Positions 17,335 through 27,844 are shown, numbered from the stretch's first letter. The stretch is 64,000 nucleotides of DNA from an uncultured Lachnoclostridium sp. (GCA_948330435.1 CAOJBY010000013.1:1-64000), one strand, 5' to 3'. The notes: a model not told the origin generated them from the sequence alone. A program made the numbers and translations.

Positions 17335-19449
17335 ATGATGCAAAAAATCCAAAAATTCGGCGGTGCCATGTTTACACCCGTACTTCTGTTCTCCTTTGCA
17401 GGTATCATGGTCGGCATCGGTACCCTGTGTACCACAGAAGCAGTCCTGGGCTCGTTAGCCGCCCCCACAAGTATGTGGTATCTCATCTGGAATGTAGTAC
17501 TTCAAGGTGCATGGTGTGTGTTCAACCAGCTGCCGCTGCTGTTCGTAATCGGTCTTCCAATCGGCCTTGCCAAGAAGCAGGCTGCCCGCTGCTGTATGGA
17601 AGCCCTTGTCCTTTACCTGACTTTCCACTACTTTGTCAGCACCATCCTGGCACAGTGGGGATCCGTATTCGGCGTTGACTTTGCTGCTGAAACCGGCGGT
17701 ACCAGCGGTCTTACCATGATTGCCAATATCAAAACTCTGGATATGGGCATGTTCGGAGCCCTGCTGGTGTCCGGTCTTGTTATCTATCTACATAACAAAT
17801 ATTTTGATACGGAGCTGCCGGAGTGGCTGGGATCCTTTAACGGTTCTACTTTCATCTTTATGATTGGCTTCTTCGTGATGCTTCCGGTTGCACTGTTATC
17901 CGTTCTCATCTGGCCCAACATTCAGCACGGCATGCAGATCTTCCAGAACTTTGTTATGAACGGCGGTGCACTTGGCATCTGGGTATTCATCCTGTTGGAG
18001 CGTTTGTTGATTCCGTTCGGTCTGCACCATCTGTTGTACAGCCCGTTCTACTATGACAACCTGGTATGCCCCGGCGGCATCTACTCTTACTGGGCCACAC
18101 AGCTTCCGGCCCTGGCAGCATCCACCGCTTCCTTAAAGTCCTTATGTCCGGAAGCTGCATTTACCGCAACGGGCTTTTCCAAAATCTTCGGATGCCCCGG
18201 TATCGCACTGGCCTTTTACGCAACTGCAAAACCGGAAAAACGAACACAGTTAAAAGGTCTTTTAGTTCCCATCGTGCTGACAGCCATTGTCTGCGGTGTT
18301 ACAGAGCCTATTGAATTCACTTTCCTGTTTATGGCTCCGGCCCTGTTTGTTGTCCATGCAATCCTGGCAGCATTCCTGTCCACAACCATGAACTTGTTCG
18401 GTATCGTAGGCGTATTCTCCGGCGGCTTAATTGAGATGGCATCTCTGAACTTCATACCGCTGATGACTTCCCACTGGAAGCAATACCTGCTGATGCTTGT
18501 TATTGGTCTGATATACACGGGAATCTGGTTTGTTGTATTCCGCTTCCTCATTGTCAAGTTTAACTTCAAGACACCGGGACGTGAGGATACAGATGAAACC
18601 AAGTTCTACTCCAAAGCAGAATTCCGTGCAAAGCAGGCCGGGGGTGTTGAGATGGACAAAAAGACCATGCTGGCTGCTCTTATCTTAGAGGGTTTGGGCG
18701 GAGCCGACAACATTGTAGACGTTACCAACTGTGCCACCCGTCTTCGTGTAAATGTTAACGATGCGGCATTGGTGAAAGATGACGCATACTTCAAGGGTGT
18801 AGGCACCCACGGCATCTCTAAAAACGGCAAGGCCATGCAGGTTATCGTAGGTATGACCGTGCCAAGCGTTCGTGAAAAATTTGAAAACATTCTGGCAAAT
18901 CCGTCTGCTTACGTATTGGATATGGGACAGACAGAGGAACCAAAAGACGCTCCTGAAAAGGCTGAAAACACAGTAGGTGCCGCAAGTCTTACCGAGCATG
19001 AAATCAAAGCCGTTGCAGACGGCGAGGCGATTCCTGTAAGCGACGTTCCGGATGAAGTATTTGCTTCCAAGGCATTAGGAGACGGCGTAGCCGTTATTGT
19101 AACTGACGGTAAGGTTTATGCTCCGGTTGACGGTACTATTTCCATGGTTGCGGAAACACTCCATGCATACGGAATCTCCACCAAGGACGGACTCGAGCTT
19201 CTCGTTCACATCGGAATCAACACCGTTGAATTGAACGGAACAGGCTTCTCACCCAAGGTAAAAGAGGGCGACAAGGTGAAAACCGGAGATCTTCTCTGTG
19301 AGATTGATATGGAACTGATGAAAGAAAAAGGTTATCCTACTCACACCCCTATCCTTATGACAAACGGCGACGAGTGCGTAGATGTTAAGCTGCTTCCAAA
19401 CAAAGATGCCAAAGCAGGAAAAACCACTGTAATTACCTATCGTAAGTAA
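17335..19449 (+). CDS. PTS alpha-glucoside-type transporter, EIICBA fusion
   Basis: 704-aa phosphotransferase permease that imports and phosphorylates an alpha-glucoside. Order: EIIC membrane domain (about 1-430, glucose/maltose superfamily), EIIB (about 440-520, phospho-Cys near 465 in NCATRLRV), and a Crr-like EIIA (about 570-704, phospho-His near 624 in LVHIGINTVEL). All three active residues are present, so no separate EIIA is needed. The start at 17335 (MMQKIQKFGGAMFTPV) fits the family, although the nearest purine-rich site (AAGGGAAG) is farther than ideal. The frame could also begin at 17281. The next gene is a GH4 phospho-alpha-glucosidase, so maltose-like disaccharides are the likely substrates. 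Confidence 0.93.
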   Translation: MMQKIQKFGGAMFTPVLLFSFAGIMVGIGTLCTTEAVLGSLAAPTSMWYLIWNVVLQGAWCVFNQLPLLFVIGLPIGLAKKQAARCCMEALVLYLTFHYFVSTILAQWGSVFGVDFAAETGGTSGLTMIANIKTLDMGMFGALLVSGLVIYLHNKYFDTELPEWLGSFNGSTFIFMIGFFVMLPVALLSVLIWPNIQHGMQIFQNFVMNGGALGIWVFILLERLLIPFGLHHLLYSPFYYDNLVCPGGIYSYWATQLPALAASTASLKSLCPEAAFTATGFSKIFGCPGIALAFYATAKPEKRTQLKGLLVPIVLTAIVCGVTEPIEFTFLFMAPALFVVHAILAAFLSTTMNLFGIVGVFSGGLIEMASLNFIPLMTSHWKQYLLMLVIGLIYTGIWFVVFRFLIVKFNFKTPGREDTDETKFYSKAEFRAKQAGGVEMDKKTMLAALILEGLGGADNIVDVTNCATRLRVNVNDAALVKDDAYFKGVGTHGISKNGKAMQVIVGMTVPSVREKFENILANPSAYVLDMGQTEEPKDAPEKAENTVGAASLTEHEIKAVADGEAIPVSDVPDEVFASKALGDGVAVIVTDGKVYAPVDGTISMVAETLHAYGISTKDGLELLVHIGINTVELNGTGFSPKVKEGDKVKTGDLLCEIDMELMKEKGYPTHTPILMTNGDECVDVKLLPNKDAKAGKTTVITYRK

Positions 19450-19461
19450 TATTTTATAACC

Positions 19462-20937
<1,476 letters not shown>

Positions 20938-20960
20938 TTCAGACAAATAAAAGTTCATGT

Positions 20961-20996
20961 TTTCCCGGTCAGTCGCCTTATGCACCGACCGGGAAA
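20961..20996 (+). other. Stable hairpin after the GH4 gene
   Basis: Perfect 10-bp stem, TTTCCCGGTC at 20961-20970 with GACCGGGAAA at 20987-20996, loop of 16 nt. No T-run follows, so it may protect or punctuate the mRNA rather than terminate it. Its 3' arm runs into the start of family B copy 2. Confidence 0.6.
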
Positions 20997-21120
20997 GTCG
21001 CAAAGGCACACGAGAGGAACTTTCATGAGTGTCCTTTTGAGTGAAAGTTCCTTTCACTACATGTGTGTCGAAGCGACTTTACCCTTTAGTGCCATCACGC
21101 AGTGATTTTGAATAGGAGGT
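20994..21120 (+). repeat. Family B intercistronic repeat, copy 2
   Basis: About 85% identical to the copy at 1721-1850 and in the same orientation relative to the downstream gene. The outer stem AAAGTCGC (20994-21001) pairs with GCGACTTT (21073-21080). An inner stem is built on GAGAGGAACTTTCA. A second hairpin ATCAC/GTGAT lies at 21094-21106, followed by AATAGGAGGT, which supplies the ribosome-binding site of the next gene. Confidence 0.85.
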
Positions 21121-21127
21121 AAGGAAT

Positions 21128-21631
21128 ATGACGGCAATGAAAGCAATAAAAGGAAATATCCAGACAAACTATCACAAATATGATAAATGGTTCACCATTA
21201 CAAAGATACTCTTAACGCTGGCTCCATTTATTGCATTAATATACCTGCAGGCATTCATAGGCGGAAGCAATCTGTCTGAACTATTGCAGCAGAATCCGAA
21301 GATCACCCTTACTTTCCTGGTGTCTATGGCCGGACCTTTCACAGCCTATCTGCTTGGCTTTGCACAGAAACATCTCCATGACGGGGATGCTGCCTATATG
21401 ATGGCACATCTGGCAATGCTTTTTGTCGTTGAACTTCTGCTCCGCAATGGAGTTTATTCCGTCCTGATGATCTGCCTGATGTTTTTTGTATATCGGATGA
21501 CAGGAATGTCTCCTCTGGAAGCCTTACGGTTAAAGTTGAAAAATCATTTCTTTCGGGATTTGTCCGGCTGCATCGTACTGATCGTATTTGCTATGTTCTG
21601 CCTGTTCGTTTCTCTTCGTCTAGGTATGTAA
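21128..21631 (+). CDS. Small membrane protein of the alpha-glucoside operon, function unknown
   Basis: 167 aa with about four to five membrane helices (for example ILLTLAPFIALIYLQAFIGG and VVELLLRNGVYSVLMICLMFFVY). I do not recognise a characterised family. AGGAGG lies 8 nt upstream, provided by the family B repeat. It is the third gene of the EIICBA-GH4 unit and is followed by a terminator, so it is probably co-transcribed and may assist sugar uptake or membrane adaptation. That role is only inferred from position. Confidence 0.75.
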   Translation: MTAMKAIKGNIQTNYHKYDKWFTITKILLTLAPFIALIYLQAFIGGSNLSELLQQNPKITLTFLVSMAGPFTAYLLGFAQKHLHDGDAAYMMAHLAMLFVVELLLRNGVYSVLMICLMFFVYRMTGMSPLEALRLKLKNHFFRDLSGCIVLIVFAMFCLFVSLRLGM

Positions 21632-21658
21632 AATGTTTTTGTTATACTTAAAAATTAC

Positions 21659-21706
21659 TGACTGTCACAAATACTTGCCTGCTTAAGTTGTGGCAGTCAC
21701 TTTTTT
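21659..21706 (+). terminator. Terminator of the alpha-glucoside operon
   Basis: TGACTGTCACAA (21659-21670) pairs with TTGTGGCAGTCA (21688-21699) with one G-T pair, followed by CTTTTTT. It closes the operon before the first rpiR gene. Confidence 0.85.
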
Positions 21707-21715
21707 CAGAATCAG

Positions 21716-21745
21716 TAGACTTTACCAAAAAAAATATGGTATGAT
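21716..21745 (+). promoter_or_regulatory. Probable promoter of the tandem rpiR genes
   Basis: TAGACT (21716-21721), 18-nt spacer and TATGAT (21740-21745) preceded by TGG, giving an extended -10. It lies directly after the operon terminator and 33 nt before the first rpiR start. Confidence 0.5.
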
Positions 21746-21777
21746 ATTCTCATCAAAGGGCAGAGGGAGAATATCAT

Positions 21778-22548
21778 ATGAGCCTTGAGGCATTGGTAAA
21801 TCAAAATTATCAGCATTTCAGCGAGAGTGATCGGGTGGTGTGGGCTTATCTTTCCAATCACCGGGAAGAATGCAAGGATATTGCAATCAAAAGAATGGCT
21901 GAGCATTGCTGCGTCTCCCACTCTGCGGTCATGCGGTTTGCACAAAGACTTGGATTTAAGGGATTTGCGGAGCTGAAACTGTACCTGAAAATGGACGGAC
22001 AGAAAGTTCCTGTGAAAAACGATCTGACACACATTTGTGAACTGTACCAAAATGTTATGAACACTATGTGTGAAAAGAACTGCGATCCCATGTTTAAGGC
22101 TTTTGATACTGCCAGGGAACGCTATATCTTTGGAGAGGGCATGGTACAGGCTTCCATCAAAAAAGAATTTAAACGAATCTTTATGAGTGGCGGCTACATG
22201 CTCTACGATGCCCCAAGTGGTCAGGAAATGTACAATCTACTGCCCCTGATTGAAAGCGATGATTTCTGTATTCTAATCTCCGTTTCCGGCGAAAACAAAA
22301 AAATGGTTGAGATCGCCAGAAGACTTCATTTGGCCGGCGTAACCCTGATGTCCATTACAAAGAATCGCGAAAACACCCTGGCCCATCTGTGTAATTTTAA
22401 CCTGTATGTGGATGAAAGCAATCATTTTGAAACTCCCATTCACTGGCAATATGAATCAACCACCGGTTATTTTATTTTAATTGATATCCTGTTTTTCAAA
22501 TATCTGGATTACCATCAGAGAAAGGAGACTTCCCATGAGATTGGATGA
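21778..22548 (+). CDS. MurR/RpiR-family transcriptional regulator (first of a tandem pair)
   Basis: 256 aa with an N-terminal RpiR helix-turn-helix (about 1-75, including CCVSHSAVMRFAQRLGFKGFAELK) and a C-terminal SIS sugar-phosphate-binding domain (about 110-240). Such proteins sense sugar phosphates. Located immediately downstream of the alpha-glucoside PTS and phospho-glucosidase genes, it is the likely regulator of that unit, sensing a phosphorylated disaccharide or glucose-6-phosphate. AGGGAG lies 8 nt before the ATG. Its 3' end overlaps the second regulator by 14 nt. Target sites are not identified. Confidence 0.88.
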   Translation: MSLEALVNQNYQHFSESDRVVWAYLSNHREECKDIAIKRMAEHCCVSHSAVMRFAQRLGFKGFAELKLYLKMDGQKVPVKNDLTHICELYQNVMNTMCEKNCDPMFKAFDTARERYIFGEGMVQASIKKEFKRIFMSGGYMLYDAPSGQEMYNLLPLIESDDFCILISVSGENKKMVEIARRLHLAGVTLMSITKNRENTLAHLCNFNLYVDESNHFETPIHWQYESTTGYFILIDILFFKYLDYHQRKETSHEIG

Positions 22549-23314
22549 TCTGGTTCAGGAACATTATGAGGACATGAGCGAAAATGATCGCCGTATCTGG
22601 CAATATATCTATCGGCATAAGAATGAATGCAGAAGCATGACGCTCCATGAGCTTGCAGATGCCTGTCAGGTCTCTCATACGACTGTGCTTCGTTTTCTTC
22701 AGTTAATCGGCATGGATGGCTATAATGATTTCAAGGCATTTCTCAAGCGGGACAGTTTAAATCAGCCAGGATTCAATCAACGCAGCATCGAGGAGAATTG
22801 TTTTAATCTCTCAAGAACTATCTCCTCCATCCAGCAGGCCGACTGTCTGGAATTATTTTATCGGATGGAACAGGCCGGGAAGCTTTATGCCTATGGAAGT
22901 GGTGCCGTCCAGAAGTCCATGGCCAAAATATTTAAAAACTTTTTGATTCTGGCCGGAAAACTGCTGCATGTGATTGAGGGTCAGGAAGAACGGATTATGG
23001 CACTCAGACAAGTGCAAAAGGGAGATGTAATCTTCCTCTTTTCTGTGTCCGGAAATAATCCGGTTATGAATGAGTATGCCCAAAGTCTTCGAGACAAAGG
23101 ATTGTTTTTAGCTGCCATCTGTCAGGACGGGGCCAATGATTTGTCTAAAATCTGCCACTTTTATTTTCCTTTTTTTACCCAGAAGATTGATGTCGGCCAT
23201 GATGGCCTGTCTTTCTACAGTTCTGCCGGTATGCTTCCCATTGCCGAAATACTTACACTGAAATATATGGCTTATCAGGCGGAGCAAAGTGTCGCTCCTT
23301 TTCTGCCAAACTGA
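22535..23314 (+). CDS. MurR/RpiR-family transcriptional regulator (second of a tandem pair)
   Basis: 259 aa, same architecture as its neighbour: HTH (CQVSHTTVLRFLQLIGMDGYNDFK) then SIS domain (about 110-245). Similarity of the N-terminal halves (LDDLVQEHYEDMSENDRRIW here, a comparable NQNYQHFSESDRVVW in the first) points to an old duplication. The start at 22535 has AAAGGAG 7 nt upstream and lies inside the end of the first gene, so the two are translationally coupled. The pair may act as a heteromer or sense two different phospho-sugars; this is inference. Confidence 0.87.
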   Translation: MRLDDLVQEHYEDMSENDRRIWQYIYRHKNECRSMTLHELADACQVSHTTVLRFLQLIGMDGYNDFKAFLKRDSLNQPGFNQRSIEENCFNLSRTISSIQQADCLELFYRMEQAGKLYAYGSGAVQKSMAKIFKNFLILAGKLLHVIEGQEERIMALRQVQKGDVIFLFSVSGNNPVMNEYAQSLRDKGLFLAAICQDGANDLSKICHFYFPFFTQKIDVGHDGLSFYSSAGMLPIAEILTLKYMAYQAEQSVAPFLPN

Positions 23315-23323
23315 TATCACTTC

Positions 23324-24652
23324 TCAATATCCATATCGCTTCTTCTCTACTCTCAGAAAAATCACCGTCACGCCCAGGGCCAGCACCTCCGCCGCCACCA
23401 TAGACAGCCAGATCCCGTCCACCCTCCAGATCAGCGGGAAAACAAGAACCGCAGCCACCTGGAACACCAGGGTCCGCAAAAAGGAAATCGCCGCCGAAAT
23501 CAGTCCGTTGTTGAGGGCCGTAAAAAAGGACGAGCCAAAAATCACATACCCTGAAAACAAAAAGGAAAAAGCATACAAGGAAAACGCCCGAACCGTCAGT
23601 GCAAGCAGCTCCTCATCATAGCCGGTAAACACAAAGGAAAGAGGTCTTGCAAGCAGGTAGGATGCCCCAAACATCACCAGTGCAAAAACCCCGAGAAGCA
23701 CCAGGCTCTTTTTCAGCAGGCCCTTAAGCTCTGATGTATTCTGTGCACCATAATGATAGCCAATAATGGGTGCCGTTCCCACGGAATACCCGATAAACAC
23801 TGCCTGAAACACCAAGCTCACATACATGAGCACCCCATAGGCCGCTACACCGTCCTCCCCAATGTATTTCAAAAGCTGAAGATTATAGAGCATATTCACA
23901 AGCGACATGGAAATATTGTTCAAAAGCTCCGAGGACCCGTTAGTACAGACCTTTATGAGTGCTCTCCCATCATATTTCGTCCGTCCGAGACGCAAGAGAC
24001 TGTTATTCGGCCGGGCAAAATAAATCAGTGGGAGCAAACCGCCCACAACCTGGCTGAGTGCCGTAGCTGCGGCTGCACCCTCCAGTCCCCAGTGAAGTAC
24101 TGCCACAAACAATGCATCCAAAACAATATTGGTACACCCCGCCGCAATGGTCACGGCAAGCCCCAGAGACGCTTTCTCTGCCGTGACAAACAGACACTGA
24201 AATTCATACTGAAGAATATAAGCCGGAATTGCCAGCAGAATGATACGCCCATAGGTCACGCTGTCCTCAAGAAGCTGCCCCTCTGCCCCAAGCAAAATCG
24301 CCAAAGGACGAAGAAGCACAAACCCCAGAACCATCAGAACAATCCCGCAGATTCCCGACACATAGACAATCAGAGAAAACAGACTCCTGGCCTTTTCCTC
24401 TTTTCCCTGACCCATAGTCATGGCAATCAGTGCACCGCCGCCAGTTCCGAACATAAAGCCCACACAGCCGAGCATCATCAAAAAAGGCATAATAAAATTA
24501 ACCGCCGTAAAGGGCGTTTTTCCCACATAATTGGATACGAAAAATCCGTCCACCACGCCGTAGATGGAGGTAAAAACCAAAGTAATCATGGACGGCAGCG
24601 TAAACCGCAGTAATTTTTTGTAATCAAAATGATCCGATAATAAAATCCTCAT
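23324..24652 (-). CDS. MATE-family multidrug efflux transporter
   Basis: 442-aa cation-coupled efflux protein with twelve predicted membrane helices arranged as two six-helix repeats; the N-terminal half has the MATE pattern (TLPSMITLVFTSIYGVVDGFFV). Of two adjacent ATGs (24655 and 24652) the second has better spacing to GGAGG. It lies 14 nt after the MarR gene on the same strand and is presumably controlled by it. Substrate unknown. Confidence 0.92.
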   Translation of the reverse strand: MRILLSDHFDYKKLLRFTLPSMITLVFTSIYGVVDGFFVSNYVGKTPFTAVNFIMPFLMMLGCVGFMFGTGGGALIAMTMGQGKEEKARSLFSLIVYVSGICGIVLMVLGFVLLRPLAILLGAEGQLLEDSVTYGRIILLAIPAYILQYEFQCLFVTAEKASLGLAVTIAAGCTNIVLDALFVAVLHWGLEGAAAATALSQVVGGLLPLIYFARPNNSLLRLGRTKYDGRALIKVCTNGSSELLNNISMSLVNMLYNLQLLKYIGEDGVAAYGVLMYVSLVFQAVFIGYSVGTAPIIGYHYGAQNTSELKGLLKKSLVLLGVFALVMFGASYLLARPLSFVFTGYDEELLALTVRAFSLYAFSFLFSGYVIFGSSFFTALNNGLISAAISFLRTLVFQVAAVLVFPLIWRVDGIWLSMVAAEVLALGVTVIFLRVEKKRYGY

Positions 24653-24668
24653 CATAACCTCCGTTTTT

Positions 24669-25121
24669 TCACAGAGAACCTCTATCTATTTCTTTCGCTT
24701 TCTCCTTAATTGCAACCAAAAAACACTCCGTAAGCTCCAAGTACTTCTCCACATCCTCTTTGGACCAAGAGGCAAGTATTCCATTCTCGGCCTCAATCAC
24801 CCGAATGGCAGTATCCTCCGCCAGAGCTTTTCCTTTTTCCGTAAGGCACACATTTTTCCCTCTCGCTCCCGCCTGCTCCAGATACACAATTCCCTCCGTC
24901 TCCAATTTGCGAAGCCCGGAATTGATCGTCTGCTTGCTGATTCCCGATCGCCGGCAGATTTCCTGCAAGGGGCAACTCTCGCCATAATCACAAATCGTAT
25001 AGAGAATATTCATCACACTGTCAGACTGCCCGAACTTTAAAGCCATCTCATGATAAACTGCTTCAATCTCGCCAAGCAGATGATTAAACCGCTTCATATC
25101 TTTCGAACTGTATACTTTCAT
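24669..25121 (-). CDS. MarR-family transcriptional regulator
   Basis: 150-aa winged-helix repressor. The HTH region includes CPLQEICRRSGISKQTINSG, followed by the wing (AGARGKNVCLTEKG). It is the first gene of a MarR-MATE operon, a common self-regulating drug-response module. Two palindromic sites around its promoter (25173-25186 and the spacer of 25200-25228) are the probable operators. Inducer unknown. Confidence 0.92.
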   Translation of the reverse strand: MKVYSSKDMKRFNHLLGEIEAVYHEMALKFGQSDSVMNILYTICDYGESCPLQEICRRSGISKQTINSGLRKLETEGIVYLEQAGARGKNVCLTEKGKALAEDTAIRVIEAENGILASWSKEDVEKYLELTECFLVAIKEKAKEIDRGSL

Positions 25122-25172
25122 TATGCACCTCCAAAAAATTCCAAATATCTTTGCAAACTAAAGAGCCATATA

Positions 25173-25186
25173 GTATGATTTCATAC
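25173..25186. promoter_or_regulatory. Palindromic operator of the MarR-MATE operon
   Basis: Perfect palindrome GTATGATTTCATAC just downstream of the promoter -10. A related imperfect palindrome (GTATGATTCCGTACTATAC) spans the spacer and -10 of the same promoter. Both share the GTATGAT half-site, as expected for two MarR dimers blocking transcription. Confidence 0.7.
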
Positions 25187-25199
25187 CATCATAACCGGA

Positions 25200-25228
25200 A
25201 GTATAGTACGGAATCATACCAATGTCAA
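25200..25228 (-). promoter_or_regulatory. Sigma-A promoter of the MarR-MATE operon
   Basis: TTGACA (25223-25228), 17-nt spacer, TATACT (25200-25205) on the minus strand. The spacer contains a MarR half-site. Confidence 0.88.
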
Positions 25229-25324
25229 GCTATTTTCACAGGAAATAAGGAAAAAAAGAAATAGAAAAAAGATAAAAAGAGATGTATACTGTAAATTAAA
25301 AAATGGAAAGAAGGTAAAAAAATT

Positions 25325-25876
25325 ATGAACGAAACTGATCTTATCAAGCTGGCTCTTGATCTTGGCTTTGCTGATGCAGCTATTATCAATACAAAGGAAC
25401 TTGTATTTATCCCCAATTTTCGCACCCTGTGCGAAGAAAATCTATGTGGAAAATATGGTGTCAACTTTGCCTGTCCCCCGGACTGCGGAACAGTAGAGCA
25501 AATGCGTGACAAGGTCCTGCAATGGCAGCAGGCCCTTGTCATGCAGACCATGTGGGATATTGATGATCCCCTGGACAATGCACAGATCAAGCCCGCAAAA
25601 GCACAGCATAACCATCTGACTCGGAAGCTGATTGATACTGTTGGGGAGCCGGGACTGATGATCGGAGCAAGCGGCTGTAGTCTTTGTAACCCTTGTGCCA
25701 TCACGGCGGGAAAGCCCTGCCGTTTTCCAAAGCTTCAATACTCCTGCATGTCCGCCTACTGTATTTTTGTAAAGGATATGGCTGAACGCTGCCATATGGA
25801 TTACGACTGTGCTTCCGGAATTACGGCCTTTTTCAGCATGTACTGCTTTGTACGGCACGCCGTCAAAGGTGAATAA
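25325..25876 (+). CDS. DUF2284 predicted metal-binding protein
   Basis: 183-aa cysteine-rich soluble protein. Cys clusters are CGKYGVNFACPPDCG (about residues 41-55) and CSLCNPC with further Cys in KPCRFP and YSCMSAYC (about 118-150). This pattern fits DUF2284, thought to bind an Fe-S cluster or another metal; no enzymatic role is established. AAGGT lies 9 nt before the ATG. Its last 14 nt overlap the convergent MFS gene. It is transcribed divergently from the MarR-MATE operon. Confidence 0.85.
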   Translation: MNETDLIKLALDLGFADAAIINTKELVFIPNFRTLCEENLCGKYGVNFACPPDCGTVEQMRDKVLQWQQALVMQTMWDIDDPLDNAQIKPAKAQHNHLTRKLIDTVGEPGLMIGASGCSLCNPCAITAGKPCRFPKLQYSCMSAYCIFVKDMAERCHMDYDCASGITAFFSMYCFVRHAVKGE

Positions 25877-27110
25877 GAGACGCCCGCCGCCCGGCTCCCA
25901 GTGCAATCATCAGAGAGATTCCCCCAGCGAACCAAATCACGACAAATTCAAAGCCCTCACATAACTCAAACAGCACCCCATACAGGGCATTTCCCAGGGG
26001 CTGTGCACACATGGCAATGGTGAGAATCACCGCAATTACTTTCCCGATAAGATGCCCCGGTGTCTCCGCCTGGACAAAGGAGAGCATCTGGACGGAAAAC
26101 ATGGTGGAGAGGACCATAATCACAAAGCAGCAGCCGGTAATTACAAGATAACTCCCCATTGCAAAGAGGTTCCATGCCAAGGCGATCCCCATAGGAAATA
26201 CCGCTATAGCCGCAGCCGCAATCAGGTGCCCCGCCTTATGTATGGACAGCTTTTTTCCTAAGACGCCTGCCAGAATGCCGCCTGCCAGACCGCCGGCTGC
26301 CAGGGCTCCCTGTGAAAAGCTGTAGAGGGTATTGGCCACAGCCTCCGAGCCAAGCTCCAACACCTCCGTAACCAGATAAGGCACCGCTACTATAATCATA
26401 GCAGACAGAAACAGATTGATCTCACAGACCACCAGGGTCACTCTCCCAATCTGGGTCTTTTCTTTCCAAATAAATCGGAAGCTCTCCAGAAAATCTCCCT
26501 TTACCATTTTCAAAATCCCGCCCCTGGAAGCCTGCTTCACAAAGGGAATCCGGATAAAAATCTCCATTACCGCCGACAGGAAAAAGCATACCATACAGAG
26601 CAGCAGCACCATTTTCAGGCCATAGGTGCTGTAGAGCATACCTCCAAGCACCGGACCGATGAGATTGGCAAAGGAACTGATGGTGTTGATGATGGAATTA
26701 GCCTCCATAAAATGCTCCGGTTCCACCAGAGCCGGAATACTGGCCTGAACGGAAGGCTGATAAGCACCGGCAATTCCGTAGAGCAGCATCATGGTCACAG
26801 TCAAAAGCACTACCAGATTCACATTTCCCAACAAAAGGGAAAAGACAAGGATTACGGCCGCCGTAAAAAAGTCGAGAATTACCATGATGTTTCTCTTGTT
26901 GACCCGATCCGCCACGATGCCCCCTATGGGAGACAGAAGGATTGTGGGGATAAAAGCACAAGCCATCACAGTCCCGTAGAGAGCTGAGGAACCGGTCTGG
27001 TTGAGAAGATAGAGGGGCAATGCAAAGCGTATGGTTGCATTTCCAAAAAGGGAAATAATCTGTCCGATGACTACCAGAGTAAAGTCTCTGGAAAATAAGT
27101 TCTGTTTCAT
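25863..27110 (-). CDS. MFS-family efflux transporter
   Basis: 415 aa with twelve predicted membrane helices. The motif A-like GGIVADRVNKRN lies in the loop between helices 2 and 3, and the overall pattern resembles macrolide or enterobactin exporters of the EntS/MefA type. It lies 20 nt downstream of a TetR-type repressor on the same strand, so the pair forms a drug-inducible export operon. Substrate unknown. Confidence 0.9.
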   Translation of the reverse strand: MKQNLFSRDFTLVVIGQIISLFGNATIRFALPLYLLNQTGSSALYGTVMACAFIPTILLSPIGGIVADRVNKRNIMVILDFFTAAVILVFSLLLGNVNLVVLLTVTMMLLYGIAGAYQPSVQASIPALVEPEHFMEANSIINTISSFANLIGPVLGGMLYSTYGLKMVLLLCMVCFFLSAVMEIFIRIPFVKQASRGGILKMVKGDFLESFRFIWKEKTQIGRVTLVVCEINLFLSAMIIVAVPYLVTEVLELGSEAVANTLYSFSQGALAAGGLAGGILAGVLGKKLSIHKAGHLIAAAAIAVFPMGIALAWNLFAMGSYLVITGCCFVIMVLSTMFSVQMLSFVQAETPGHLIGKVIAVILTIAMCAQPLGNALYGVLFELCEGFEFVVIWFAGGISLMIALGAGRRASLIHL

Positions 27111-27130
27111 GTTCTAAACCTCCATATTTC

Positions 27131-27784
27131 CTACTTTTTCTTCAGGTAAATGTCCGTAAGTTTTTGCAGACGCCCAAGCATCCTCTCATCCACAATATCA
27201 AGCCCGAAGCCCCGAAGCATCTGCTGAAATACCATAAATTTACCGAAAGATTCCTCTTTGGTATCCCCAAAGTTCATGGGATTCATCCAGACATTTGCCA
27301 CAAAGATAATCAGCTCTGCAAGCTGAACCGGGTAATCAGTGACAATAGTCCCGTCAGCAATTCCCTCCTCTATAATGGGAAGAATATAACTTGGTGCCAC
27401 CTGCTTCACAGTATCATTCACCATACTGAGCATGAGCTTTGCGTTGTTCTGAAAGTTGGGTGCCATTGTGAAAATCTCATCCTGTACCGGCCGGTTAATT
27501 GATTCCCAAAAGATCGCTTTCAGCTTTTCCTGTCCATTCAAGTCTTTCCGATCCCGAATATCTGCAAGCATCAGATTGGATTGCTCTGTTATACGATTGG
27601 TGACTGCCTCTAAGATATCCTCTTTGGACTTAAAATGGTGGTAAATAGCTCCCTTGCTTAGGCCTCCCAAATGGTTGATAATATCCTGAATGGAAGTATG
27701 CTCGTAGCCCTTTTCCAGAAATAAACGGTATGCCGTGTCCAGAATCCGATTTACGGTTTCCTCCGGGTTTTTATTGCGTGCCAT
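27131..27784 (-). CDS. TetR-family transcriptional repressor
   Basis: 217 aa. N-terminal HTH (about 10-60) with TVNRILDTAYRLFLEKGYEH and LSKGAIYHHFKSKEDIL, followed by an all-helical ligand domain. The ATG at 27784 has GGAGG 10 nt upstream; a longer in-frame extension runs into the operator and lacks a ribosome-binding site. It heads the operon with the MFS exporter and most likely represses itself via the 46-bp palindrome at 27845-27890. Confidence 0.93.
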   Translation of the reverse strand: MARNKNPEETVNRILDTAYRLFLEKGYEHTSIQDIINHLGGLSKGAIYHHFKSKEDILEAVTNRITEQSNLMLADIRDRKDLNGQEKLKAIFWESINRPVQDEIFTMAPNFQNNAKLMLSMVNDTVKQVAPSYILPIIEEGIADGTIVTDYPVQLAELIIFVANVWMNPMNFGDTKEESFGKFMVFQQMLRGFGLDIVDERMLGRLQKLTDIYLKKK

Positions 27785-27844
27785 GATACGTCCCCCTCCC
27801 CCTTTTGTCCTTAACCGATCAAGGTCTGCAAACTCATTATCCAT

